From contig BCIX01000003.1 of NCBI GenBank assembly GCA_001600095.1, positions 2,046,001-2,110,000 of the forward strand: DNA of 64,000 nt, in the 5' to 3' direction. Source of the DNA: Bullera alba. Lineage: Eukaryota; Basidiomycota; Tremellomycetes; Tremellales; Bulleraceae. Shown in pieces: positions 1-11,951 of the stretch. Position 1 is the first letter of the stretch, and the number at the start of each line of letters is the position of its first letter. The notes under the pieces are model-generated. The model worked only from the letters and a program-made list of their open reading frames with translations, was not told the DNA's origin and did not search any database. Both the position numbers and the translations under genes were made by a program.

Positions 1-1767
1 TTAGACCGAAGCTAGAGCCCAGCTCATACAGAGACTCTGCAGTGGATCTATGAGCACCTGCGGTGCGTGACTGGCGTCAGGCTTGATGTTCCGGCGTGCT
101 GATAGCTGCTGGCATATAGGCGACTGCCGATCGATCTTACGCCACTGCTCAACTCCCTTACGATGTCATGTACAAAAGAAACCTGTCCGGAGATGAAGGC
201 GGATCAGTGGCTATACTTCTGTTCAGCTCACTCCGCAACATCGGAATGCTGCGCCATAGACTACATCCTGCACACGTGAGTGCGAGAAGCTGAATGTTGC
301 TAGAAGCGACAAGCTGATATTCCGCAGCGTTGACTCGACTATCGCCTTGCTCAACTCATCACAGCAATTTCCCTCTAGGTGAGACACTTGCCTCGACTGT
401 GCCCGGCTACACAACTGACGCTCAGTAACAGACTCGTCATCCCCCGAGCCTCGTACACCCACTTCCCCTCGATATTCCGGCGGCTATCACGGATATTCTC
501 TCACGCGTACTTCCACCACCGAGAGGCATTTGCATTGTCTGAATCGGAGACTTCGCTATATGCGCGTTTTGTCGCTCTATGTGAGAAGTTCGAGTTGATT
601 GGACAGCACTTATTCATCATACCGAGAGAGGCCGTCGGACAGTTCGCAAAAGGGTCTACGTTCGATGACTCGGAGGAGGAAGAGAGCGAGGAGAGTGAGG
701 AATCGGAAGAATCGGAGGAAGATGACGAGGATGAGGATGATGAGGGCTCCGAAGGCGATGATCGGGGTAGAGGGGATAAGAACGTCGAAGGCAAGGGCGG
801 GCAGAGGACAAGGTCGCTAGACCGGCATCCTCATTCAACGGTCAAGTCGCCTGATATACCAAGAGGGCCCAAGGCAGGGTCGTCTATATCACCACCGTCG
901 AAATCAGAAGCGGCAGAGGTCATACCTGAAGAATCGGACGAAGCTCAAGATCCATTCAGGTCGGATTCGACTCCGTTCGGATCGACGCCTCCCGTCAACA
1001 CGGAAGTCATAGGTACTTCCGCTGAGACATCACCTGGTCCCTCGTCTGGTCAAGACAGACCTGTGATGAAGCTACCCTCGAGGCAGAAATTCGGCACCTT
1101 GGGTCGTGGCAAACAATCTAGGGGAACGATGCTTTGGACATCAGACGAGTCGGCCCTGTCGGATACGGCGACTATCAAAATGCCATCGGTACCTGATCTA
1201 CCAACGACGAAACCGGACACATCGGCTGGAGAAGCGGGTTATGTGGAAGGTGCTGAGTTGTCAAGATCTGAGAGCTCCCAAACTGCGATATTGATCGACA
1301 ATCTCGAGGCACCATTATCCACCGACGAGGACGTCGAAGACGCCGAGGACGACGTAGAAGAGGGAGTCGATGCTTCGAAGGCGACCGAGGCCGTGGAGGA
1401 CTTTGGGTCGACGCCAAAGGATGAGATCGAGTTGTTAGAGGAGAATGGAGAATTGCCCGCTATATCGACGGAACCCGCGGAATCGACCACTTCCTCCCCA
1501 CCGACTGATCCAACGAAGGTGGAGGAAGAAGCGTCTGCGAAGGATGACTCGGAGGTTCTGACCGGAGAGTCCACCGAGAAGGAAGCGCTGGCTCAGGGGA
1601 TGGAGGAGGTCAAGCTCGATGACGAGGCGGAAACGGGTGATCAATCGAAAGATTTGACCTCGGCTTCAGCACCGGCAAACATACATGAGCCATTGGACAA
1701 AGAAGCCGAGGAAGTGAAGGACGGCAAGGACAAGCAAGAAGCTGAGGTTCCGAAGAACGACGCTTAG
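1..1767 (+). CDS. MOB4/phocein-like protein with long acidic tail (5' partial)
   Basis: MOB kinase-activator family, closest to MOB4/phocein (fungal Mob3), a subunit of the STRIPAK phosphatase-kinase complex. Proposed exons are about 31-62, 120-275, 328-378 and 426-1767, and the phases all join. Conserved blocks seen in order are WIYEHLR, CPEMKADQWLYFC, CCAIDYILHT, an ALLN segment and RRLSRIFSHAYFHHR, followed by an IIP segment as in phocein. The start lies upstream of the window, and the sequence before position 31 holds a stop in this frame, so it is intron or another exon. After the MOB fold (ending near base 640) the protein runs on for about 375 residues of Glu/Asp/Ser-rich, low-complexity sequence, whereas phocein normally ends near that point. 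Family assignment is strong; the tail has no recognisable domain. Confidence 0.85.
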
Positions 1768-3120
1768 GCCTTGGAGCATGGCCACGACAATAGGGCAGTC
1801 CGTCGACTTTATTTGTATCTCCATAGCTAGGACGCCATCAACAATGTCATGTGGTATCATGTAGCAGCATGTAGCAACGAAGTCCAACGAAGCAATCATC
1901 AGCTTGTAGTCCTTAAGATCTCTGAGAATGCCCTCTGATGCCTTCTGAAATCTGATGCTTCTGATGCCCTAGCGACCGATGACCGATGTGGCTCAGTTTC
2001 GGTCCGATCGGCGGTCGAGAGGTTTATGGTTGGCGAGGATTAGCGCGATTGGCGCCTGATTTGTTTCTTCGCGTTCTTCGGATGGGTCATCTCGCATCTC
2101 ATAGGCTTCGGTGCCTTATCCTGCACATCTCACTCATGCGCTCATGGGCTCATGCTCTCGCCGTCCGCTGTGAGCTTTCGGGCCTCGTTCTAGACTCTAC
2201 ATGTGTCCACCCAGCCCATTGAGGTAGATCACCAGCATCACGTAACGTTGAGCTTGAGACAAGAAAGAGTAAACAAAGCTTTCGTCCTCGACTTCGTTTT
2301 TTGAATCATGCGGTTGGCGGAGCGCTGTATGATGGTGGGCACAGGCTCTCTGCTGTTGTCTGAGATCAGTAGGATCTCCAATGCATCTCCAACCTCTTCA
2401 TCCTCACTGAACTTCATCCACAACTCGACACGATCTCACGACATACGACACGACCCAACGGCCCCGTGTCGATCCACCTTACACCGTTGACTCACCCTAG
2501 TAATTCTTTACACGTCCGAGACATCCTGCAGCCCAGTCGGATCTGAGATTGTGGTACAAGCACTAGTGCACTGTACCTCTCTGAAGATCGACAAAACACC
2601 CCTCAGGTTCCACGTCCCTCGATCATCACCATCTTCGACCAAGTAGGCACTAGGCATACCCAGGCGTACCCGTGCTTCATCGCATCACGCAATACTCAGT
2701 CGCAACGACCGCCCAGAACGCCTTGACATCCACCACTATTCGGCTCGGTACAAGTCGGCGCACTCACCTACTGCCGCTGGCCCCTGCTCACCCTTCCCGC
2801 CCAGTCAACCCTGACACGCTGAAACGCAAGGCGTCGATCATTTACCAACTCCGAGCAGGACGAATCGATACTCTACCTGCCAAGTGGAATCCTACATAAG
2901 ATAAGGGATACACCGGTTCATTCCCACCAGATACCTTATGCAGTGACCTCGACTTCCTCAGCATCCTCCGCTAGATCAGCAACCACACACTCATTTACAA
3001 CACACTCGTTAGAATACAGGAGAAGTAGGGAAAACAAGAGAAAACAACATCAAATACGATACACAGCATCAATCTTTCATTCACCACCAAACAACTACCA
3101 ACTCCATCACCTATCTTGCC
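1768..3120. other. intergenic, 1.35 kb
   Basis: No open frame here has intron-aware coding support. The right half is rich in C and CA/TC runs, typical of promoter and 5' leader DNA for the gene starting at 3121. Nothing else was recognised. Confidence 0.5.
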
Positions 3121-3757
3121 ATGTCTCCCAATCGACCCAACATGCGGATCCAGATCCCTCGAACTCCCCCTCCAGTCTTCTCAGCCCAGATCGTCTCTTC
3201 CCCCGGTTCCTACACTCCCCCTCGGCAGTCTTGCTACTCGCACGAAACGCCCCGAAGCAGAGAGATCATCATGGGAGGATTGGTATCGAGACAGAACAGT
3301 CCAAGGATACCGACCAGCCCAGAGCGGGACATGGAGGAGGCATGGGAGGTCAAGCGGGTCGACAGTATAGAAGTCCCCGGGATCATCTTGAGTGAGTTTG
3401 AGTGGAGCGACGTATGATCGGTCACCATGAACAGATGTGCTGATCATCGATGCGTCTCCAGCCGAACCTATGCCAGATCTCCCACCTAGATCACCCTCAC
3501 CCCCACCCAAGCAGATCATGCTATTACCCCCCGCATCGCTACCTCTACCTCTTCACAATAACACCTCCTTACCTCGACATACCTTCTCGCCAGCCTTTTC
3601 CGCATTCCTATACGGCTCGCCCAAACGGCCCAACAAGTATCTGGCAGCGATGAGGAGCTTATTGGCCATCTTCGCCTTCTTGCTGGTGGTTTGGCACCTG
3701 TATCGGGTGATCGACATGGGCAACTTTATCGACGACGGCTTGGTCGAGGGGTTCTAG
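3121..3757 (+). CDS. unrecognised small protein with C-terminal membrane segment
   Basis: Two exons (3121-3391 and 3462-3757) give 188 residues. The intron starts GTGAGT, contains a CTGAT branch-like site and ends CCAG, and the phases join. The N-terminal 130 residues are Pro/Ser-rich and look disordered. Near the C-terminus a hydrophobic stretch (LLAIFAFLLVVWHLY) follows a basic patch (SPKRPNKY), leaving a short polar tail, so the protein could be a single-pass or tail-anchored membrane protein. I do not recognise the family. A pyrimidine-rich leader precedes the ATG. Confidence 0.55.
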
Positions 3758-4062
3758 GCGACAAGTTAGACGATCAAATACCGCGCGCGAGAGTGTCAGC
3801 AGATGAAGGGGTCAGAAGTGTATATGGACGGGCCTTGGAAACCCGCTTAAGATACATAGGCAAAAGCCCTCGAGACGGGAGAGGCAACGGACAATTTGGA
3901 TATGACCCATCTTTGGATGTCGTAGGCCGCGACGACTTTTTCACGACATGCAACGATCACTTCGAAAGCTAAGCAGGCTAAATGTGCGATGCTGTTCTCA
4001 AGGCGTCAACGGTGCATTCGCCATGCTGCTTCTGAATCTACTGTCGCCAGCATCACGGTCGT

Positions 4063-4636
4063 CTATCGGTTGGTGCCAATGACGTCGTTGTCGCCTGGTC
4101 TGTCGGCCTCGGCCTGTCTGACTTTGTCCTCTGGTCCGCCTACACCTTCAAAGTCATTGGCCTTGGTTTGTCTGTCGATCTCGTCAGCGTCTGCACTTGA
4201 GGCCAATGAACTAGTTGCTCACCGCCCAGTAGTCTTGGACTGCTCGCCTCCCTCTTCGTCTGGGATAGTGGGGTTTTCACCTCGCTTGGTTCCTCCTACT
4301 TGAACGGTAGAGCCTGGGAACTGTGAAGTGACATTCTCATTCACTCCAGAGTCTGCGGCTGGAAGGGGTCAGTGATTGTGCTCCTGCTTGCGATAGCTAG
4401 CCTTAGTCAGTGATAACCTGTGGGACTCGATCTCGGTCAAGTCCGGCGCGATCTCATCAGGGCCATCTTGTCTCAACTCTCCCGATCGTGGTGGGAGGTG
4501 GTTGCTGAAGCACAAGACAGACAGTGGGAGGAAGGAGCTCACCGGAATCACTCTGATGACCAGTACCAGATTTGGCGGAAGACGAGTTGATAGCCTGCTC
4601 CGCTTGAGCGATCGACGCGGCCGTATCGTTAGACAT
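4063..4636 (-). CDS. small hydrophilic protein, unknown
   Basis: The proposed model has exons 4543-4636, 4223-4352 and 4063-4171 (complement), giving 110 residues. The second intron (51 nt) has a GCTGAC branch site. The first is 190 nt, long for this genome, so an extra internal exon is possible. The protein starts MSNDTAASIAQAEQ and ends DNDVIGTNR. It is rich in Gly, Asp, Glu, Ser and Gln, has no membrane segment and looks disordered. Function unknown; it could be one of the small hydrophilic stress-type proteins common in fungi, but that is a guess from composition. Confidence 0.45.
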
Positions 4637-5263
4637 CGTGATGGGTGCGCTGGCGATGAGAGGTGTGTGCGATAGCGGGAGAGACAGAGAGAGTAGTACG
4701 AAGAGTAGGAAATTCAGCTAGCTCTTACTTATGTACGTCCATCTGCCGTCCAGAGTCTCGATCACGCAGAGGTGTGACCGATCGTGACGTCAAAGCAGGC
4801 CGAACTGGCATGGCGACATCGGGAGCCGACTAGCCGGTGGTCGCGTCTCAAAGTCTCGGCATGGCTGGTCAAGAGAGATCGTACGCGTCAATCTTGCACC
4901 CTCTCACCGTAACACGTGATAGAGACCTGCAACGACCTGCATACGGTAGAGTGCTACAGTGAAGTTTGTATGAGCGGTCGAAGCCTCTCATAGCTTCTCA
5001 GGCGAATCGCAGGCAGTGTAGACTACCTTGTTCGTCTTCAGTCTCGACGTTAGTGATGACACGCTGACCACATCCGCCGAGTGAGAAGGTAGAGAGGATG
5101 TACGCCTGCGGATCGAGAAGCATCCTCAAGATTGCAGCTCCGCTTCAGCTATCACATATCTCTATCATCTTCTTCCCATATCCCCCTCCTCGGCGTCTGT
5201 CTGTCTTCTTCGGTCATTGCTCACGGTCGCCGCATCTGTGGGGTAAGCGGGACGGTTAGCAGC
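4637..5263. other. intergenic, 0.6 kb
   Basis: Upstream region of the small gene ending at 4636 and downstream region of the next reverse-strand gene. No supported coding or structured element was seen. Confidence 0.45.
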
Positions 5264-5766
5264 CTACTCGTCATCGGCACTAGGCTCTGAGTCAGGATAT
5301 CTGGGTTGAAGTCAGCTTCATCATACTACGACCGACCTTGAGGCACTCACCCGGTCCCGAAATCCGCAGCGACTCGTCGCCTGATGGTGTTGGCCGAGAA
5401 GTCCACTCCCGCTACGAGCTTGTACAGCTCGCTGATATTGGCCGTATCGTCGTGATTGTCAATCTTGGCAGAATTGAGGAAGGTCTCGAGGTCAGACCTA
5501 ATAGCCTTGCTCTTCTCCAAAAACGCCCCGATGTCATCGAGATCGGCGACACGTCCCCGGGTCTTCTCCACCAGAGAGTGGGCGATGGCCGACATATCGC
5601 TGCTAGCGGTCTGGAGGTCTGCTATGTGTTGGTCGCGAGAGTCATCATCGACACTGGCATCAGTGGCTCCCTGCCAGTAGATCCCGATGGCGGTTTGATA
5701 ACTGGCTACTTCAGCGAGATCTTGAGTCAGCTCTGACAACAGTGTATGGGGGATGATGGAAGTCAT
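5264..5766 (-). CDS. unknown 150-aa helical protein
   Basis: Two exons on the complement (5351-5766 and 5264-5300) give 150 residues. The intron begins GTGAGT and has a GCTGAC branch site. The ATG at 5766 starts MTSIIPHTLLSELTQDLAEV. The sequence is polar with regularly spaced Leu/Ile/Ala, suggesting mostly alpha-helix or weak coiled coil, and it ends in an acidic tail (EPSADDE). There is no signal peptide or membrane segment. The look is that of a small subunit of a coiled-coil assembly such as a kinetochore or trafficking complex, but I cannot name a family. Confidence 0.55.
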
Positions 5767-6838
5767 AATGGCTGTATTCGATGAAATTGTGCAGTATAAT
5801 CAGGAGATCAAGAGATGTGAATGAGTTGGGATATAAGGCCAAGACAGTTCTGCGAAGAATAGGCAGTAATCGAAACCCCATCAGCACGAAGATACCGTCA
5901 GCCGTCAGCTGGGTTTCTCGAATGTACTACAGTACGAGTACTTCTACTAGAATATTCGATCTCCGCGGACCCAAGTTTTTCCCGTAGGGATCTAAACCGC
6001 CGACATGACGTGTTGTACGACGTGATGCTGGAGCTTATCACATGCATGAATATGCTACTAAGCGCGTATCGGGACCATCCCATGCGCTTACACGTGACCG
6101 ATATGAAACAGGCGGTTGATCCATGCGTCTTCTGGGTGTCTTCTCACTCTCGGGTTGAATCCTCATCATAGTCATAGCTTCACACGCCGACTCCTACTTC
6201 GTACGTCCTTCGGGGGGGTCAAAATTTTCTGTAGCGCTGCGTTTCAGCCCCAAGCAAAGGCTCCTAGCGCTGGCCGAGGTCAGACATGCCTTCAGTTGCT
6301 CGTCCGATCATGCTCACCATGGCAAGTGTAACATGTAGTATGCTCCGGCATGCTTTAACAGGTCCGAGGCTGCGTTGTGTGCTAGACGACGATTAGTCGT
6401 CCCGTTTGGAGTTACCGCATGAGGCACTTACTCCCGTCCCCGGAGGGACACAGGGCGTCGACACTCAAAGACAAACCCTACCATCATGCAACGCTCTCAC
6501 TCTCCGCATTCGACCTATCGCTCGACCTTTTGCTACTTATAGGTTGAACGATCTATCCCCTCCTCCCCTCCTATACACCTTCCGCTCCTCGCCTCTCCAA
6601 ACTACCCGTATCGCTCTTGAGTTCGAGCAACCGACCCAGGTTGCAGAAAGAACAGGTGAGTCAACCAGGCGGGAACGAAACTGGAGTGCTTTTCACCCAA
6701 AATACGTACGCGACGAACATCACTTCATAGTTCATCACCACTTCCTTCGTCTTCATTCGATTATACCTTCCTTCTAGAGCCTCAACAACGCCTCGCCCGG
6801 ACACCTGCTGACAACTCTTCTCTAGCACATCCACCAAC
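5767..6838. other. intergenic between divergent genes, 1.07 kb
   Basis: Shared upstream region of the 150-aa gene (reverse) and Argonaute (forward). Pyrimidine-rich sequence from about 6540 to 6838 looks like the Argonaute leader, and it may hold a 5'UTR intron ending CTCTAG at 6825. Nothing else recognised. Confidence 0.4.
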
Positions 6839-9800
6839 ATGGCTCCACCGAAGGGGGCCACGGCGGTAAGTGACACTCAACCTCTTCCTAACGACGACTG
6901 GCTGATCTCATCCCGCGCCAGGCCCGAGGCCAAGAGGCCGGAGGAGTCAAGGGGCTGGAGTCGATTTTCTCCGGTATGAAGCTCGAGGGTGCTACCGATG
7001 GTGAGTGATGCGAGCGAGCGAATCATCCAGTCCATGCATCCACTCGACCCAGACATCACGTCAGCCACTCATCAGTTTCTGGTCTCAAGGAAAAGCCAAT
7101 AGCCTGTAAGAGGAGTGCCGGCGGAGATGCTACTGTCGTCCAACATTCATTCCGCACCACCCACCATCCGTCTCGTCGAGACATAATCGATGCACACCTT
7201 CCTCCTACTTCAAGCTTGTATGAATTGTCTAAATTCTGCGCCAAGCATTATTTCCGTTGTCGGATCAATGAGTATGCTGAATGACTGACCAATCCCGCAG
7301 AGTACCACCCTCGACCTGACTTCGGAAAGGCTGGTAAGCCCATTCCAGTCGTTGCCAACATGTACAAGGTTCGATTTAAGAACCAGGGCAAGGAGGCCAA
7401 CTCGGTTAAGTGAGCATGACGATTGCACATCTTGACTCCACATACTGACTATGTCCAGCCATTACGATGTGGAAATCAATCCGGTCGTTAAAGTTGCCAA
7501 CCAGAAAAAGCCCAAGCAGATGCTCTGGGAGATTTGGAACCAAGCCTGCGCCGAGGCGACCGGCGAGGTCAAAAAGGTTCTGGACTCTGCTGCTTACGAT
7601 TCCGTGTACGTCTTCAAGCATTTGCTCACGCCCCAGTGTGCTGACCACATCAGAAAAAACATGTACACGCCATACGGCCTGCCGACTGATGGTCCCAATG
7701 GCAACGTGTGTCGCCTGCTTTCTGTGTTTGGTGCACTGCTGACATCTCATAGTTTGAAATCATTGTTGCCCTCAAGGAGGCTGGCGGTGACAAGGCCGAG
7801 AAGGGCGACAAGGGCAACGACGATCGTCGACGATTCAAGATTGTCTTCTCCCTCGCCAACGTCATTGACCTGAACACGATCACCGAGTTCTGCAGCAAGG
7901 TCCCGCAGACCGAGAAGACCAAAGAGATTGTCGTGAGTTGAAACTTGACCGAGCAGTGCTAAGTCTGTCAAGCTTGTTGCAATCCAAGCCATGAACGTCC
8001 TCCTCCGACAGGACCCAACCAACCGATTCAAGGCTGTCGGTGCCCAAGGCCGTGGATTCTTCAGCACTGGTGAGTATCATCCGAACAGTCTCTTCTGAGC
8101 AATCTGACAATGTTGAAGAGGGTGCCCAACCCATCCCCCTTGGTGGAGTCGTGTACAACGGATTCATGCAGTGAGTGACAACTAATTTGTCCCTCTACAA
8201 CCTCTTATGAGCTTTTTAGGTCCTTCCGATTCACCAACTCTGGTTCCCCAGCTGTCCAGGTGGGTTTGCCGTCACACGGCTTGTCACAGTATTGACCCGA
8301 TGCAGCTTGACACCGCCTACTCGGCTTTCGTACAACCTGGAAACCTCATCGTGAGTCGCACACACAGCCGAGTAGCGTGATGCGGTGCTTACAATCACCA
8401 GACTGTTGCTAGCGGCTTGCTCGGCGCTGGTGGTGGCGGTGGCGCTCGTGGTGGTCGAGGTGGCCCCCGAGGCAGCCCACCAGACAGGGGCGGTCGAGGT
8501 GGTGCCAGAGGCGGTCGGGGAGGACCTCCAGGTGCGGGTGGTGATGGCGGTGGTGGTGACCTGAACACGCTCAACCCCAGTCAAGTCGGAAAGCTCAACA
8601 GAATCCTGCGAATGGCTAAGTTCAAGGTCAACCACCGGTGAGTCACGCAAGGGCAGTACTTCCACAGCGCTGACCTTTCACAGACCATCCGAGCGAATCT
8701 TCACTCTCCGAGGCTTGACCACTAGACCATGTTCTGAACTCAAGTTCAACCTTCAAGGCCGAGATGGTGCCGCCGACCGAATGGTGCCCGTTGTTCAGTA
8801 CATGAAAGGTGAATTAGGCGACTATTGGCATCTATTGGTACTGACAATTCCGCAGAGATGTACAACTACACCGTCCGAAAGCCAAACCTGCCAGCCGTCC
8901 AGGTGAGTGCCCTCGAGGGTAACACTGAATATGGTTGATGAGACTGGAACCGTAATAGTACGGCAAGAACTTCTACCTGCCGTGAGTATCAAGGCTACTT
9001 CCATTCGATCAGCGCTGACTCTAATTCAGAATGGAGTGTGCCGAGATCATCGACTTCAACAGCATTCCTTTCGCCCAAATCGCTTCGGACCAGGCAGCGG
9101 CCGTGAGTCCATCTCACTGTCTGGCATTATGTTGCTCATGAAGACTAGATGATTACCATTGCCGCCAAAGCACCTCCCGAGAGGCGAAAAACGAGTGAGT
9201 CTACCTCCATCGTGATCCAGTCTTTCGACATCATTGCTGATAATCTTCCAGTCGAGCAATGGCGAGGCAAGCTGGCCTACGAGAAGCTCCCCAAGATCAA
9301 GGCCTGGGGTGTCGAGGTTGTGAACGAGATGATGAAGGTGCAAGCCCGTGTCCTCCAGCCACCCAACGTCGTCTACGGCGGCAACGGACGAGCTCGAGTT
9401 CAGTTTGGGTCAGTCCAGCTATCTATCGTTTGTTGAGAATAATGCTCACGTCACGGAATACAGTGGATGGAACCTGAAGGGTACCAAGGTGAGTTGGGAG
9501 CTTATTGCTGTAGATAGTCGCTAACTCGTCCCAGTTCACTCGTCCAGGACAGCCCCTGAAGTGCTGGGCGGTTCTCTCTTTCGACAAGTTCGTTGGCGTC
9601 CCCATGTTGCGTGAGTTGTCACTTTCCGGCCTGGAGTCATTTACTAACAGGCGACTCACAGAGGGCTTCGTTGGCCAGTGAGCAATTCAAGATTCTGAGA
9701 TGAGAGAGTGAAATACTAACCTCAATAGATTGGTCTCGGTGCTCAACGGTGCAGGTGAGTTTCGCATCTCGCTTCCCGCCTGCAGAACGATACTGACCCA

Positions 9801-11951
9801 TAAACAGGATGCCCGGTCGTCAACCAGCAGCCACCGCTGTCTCAGATGAACCCTCACCCTAACGGACCATGCTCCGGTGTCAAGATCGCTATCCAGGAGG
9901 CTTGCAAGGCTGCCTACCTGCAGAGCAAGATGGATCCTCAGCTTTTGATCATCATCCTTCCCGTACGTAGCGACTCCTAGCACTTGCCACTCGCACTGCT
10001 AACTGCGTTCATAGGGCAAAGAAGCTATGATGTACCAGACTATCAAGCAGATTGCCGGTGAGTGCCGACTACTAGCTTCCAGCATCAGCTCACTGACTTG
10101 AATTTGCGCAGCCGAGACCCTGCAGAAGCCTCTCGTCACACAGTGTCTACAGGCTGCGAAGATCAAGTCGGACCGAGGTATCGATCAGTACCTTGGAAAC
10201 GTCTCGATGAAGATCCACGCCAAGGTAAGTCCTCGACTCAAGTGATCGGCTTCATCTGCTGACATGACACAGCTGGGTGGTGTCACTCACGAGGTTCCCC
10301 TGCCACAAATCGTGAGTCACGGTAACCCTGTGCTTTGAGATCTCAGTTAACACGTCCCATAGATCGACAAGAAGACCATGATCATCGGTGCCGATGTGAG
10401 TGATTCATAGACGACAGTGTTGCCTTTATGCTGATTGCTTTCAGGTCACTCACCCTCCTGCCCGAGGAGGTGCCCTGCCACCATCGATCGCCGTCACCGT
10501 CGCTGCCACCAACGGAGACAACGTTCGATTCATCCCAAGCATCCGTCTTCAGGAGGGTCGAGTGTGAGTTATGAGACGAGGTGGTCTGGTCATTTGCTGA
10601 TGAGATCGGTGTAGTGAGATCATCTCTGACCTCGCCAACATGTTCCACGCGCAGTTGCTCGCGTTCCAGAGGAATTCCAAGGCTTTGCCCGAGAAAATCA
10701 TCATGTTCCGAGTAGGTCCTTCGCCTGATAAAGATTCTGCCACGTACTGATGGTGAACGAAGGATGGTGTCTCTGAGGGTCAATACGCACACTGTGTCCA
10801 GTGAGTCATGAGTTTGTCAACGAGTGACGAACGCGGCTGATAGTGCGACCACAGGGAGGAGCTCAAGTCTATGAAGGACGCCGCCGCCAAATTCCCTAAC
10901 TACAGGCCCAAGTTCACCTTCGTCGTCTGCGCCAAGCGAGTAAGTAAACGTGCGCTCTTAGCTTGATCTCGCGCTGAATACCTTGGTTTAGCACAACATG
11001 AGATTCTTCGCAGAGCACCAGGCAGACATTGACCGAACTGGTAACTTGCCACCAGGTCAGTCACTTGGATTGTCGTCTACCCCTGACACCAGCTGATGTG
11101 GTCTATCATAGGAACCGTTGTCGACAACGGTGTCACCCACCCATTCGCCTTTGACTTCTACCTCCAGGCCCACGCCGGTCTCCAGGGTACTGCCCGACCA
11201 ACTCACTACATCTGTGTCGCCGACGAGAACGGCGTAAGCTTCCACCACTATCATACCGTGAAGTTAGCTGACATTCTATCGATAGTTCACTGCCGACAAG
11301 CTGCAGGGTCTCTGCAATGCTCTGTAAGTGGCACGTGATCTAATCGATGCCGATGCTAACTTTCCACTTTTACAGGTCGTACACTTACGCCCGAGCTACT
11401 CGATCCGTCTCTGTGAGTGATTGTTGTTGGAACGATCCAAGATGCACGCTAATCCTCCTCGTAGCTGATCCCGGTGGCCTACGTACGTCGAGTGTCCCGA
11501 TGATGACCGTTGCTCGATGCTGATTTTGATATCTCCCTTCGTCCTCATAGTACGCCGACGTAAGTGAACTCTAGGACACCCCTTACGAACGAAGCTGATC
11601 TTCCATCTTCAGATCATCGCTACCAAGGCTCGAGACTTCGTCTACGGCGAGGATGACTCCGACGCCGTGTCTATTGCTACCGGCTCTTCGGGCCCAGAAC
11701 AGAGGATGACATTCAACCCAACTCGATTGAGTGAGTCTTGAGCTGTACTTTCCATTGTCCTATCCAGCTGACCCAGTTTCTCAGGCTCCCGATTCGACAA
11801 CACGTCGTGTGAGTATCTGAATAAGCCAAGCATGACTGGGATTACCCTTGCTGACCCACCCCGCTCGCCACAGTCAACCAAGTCGCCTGGGTGAGTTGCA
11901 TCTCCATCGACTTATGTGATCGCTTGCTGACCATCCCTCTAGTACATGTAA
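6839..11951 (+). CDS. Argonaute
   Basis: Small-RNA-guided effector of RNA silencing. I traced 40 exons joining in phase to 951 residues, from MAPPKGATA to a terminal WYM. Order: N domain (exons 3-10), linker with an RGG-rich insert (8402-8637), PAZ (about 8856-9102), linker 2 ending [15 protein letters not shown] (YQTIK...TQCLQ, 10015-10224) and PIWI (10273 to the end). Slicer residues are visible: GADVTHP (Asp, 10393-10395), EIISDL (Glu, exon 10615-10711), FRDGVSEGQ (Asp, at the 10711/10763 junction) and YYAD (Asp, 11557-11559). This gives a DEDD tetrad; animal slicers usually have His last. Three late exons are tiny: 18 nt (11465-11482), 9 nt (11551-11559) and a final 9 nt. The C-terminal WYM differs from the usual MYF-type ending. 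Product call is very firm; the intron at 7001-7300 is the least certain. Confidence 0.95.

Noticed and set aside
501..794. Ser-rich reverse frame and other long antisense frames over the MOB4 tail
   Set aside because: They are mirror frames of the GAG/GAA-rich acidic tail and lack splice or family support.
3950..3985. Resemblance to a 5S rRNA fragment around TTCGAAAGCTAAGCAGGC
   Set aside because: Flanking sequence does not match the conserved internal control or stems of fungal 5S rRNA.
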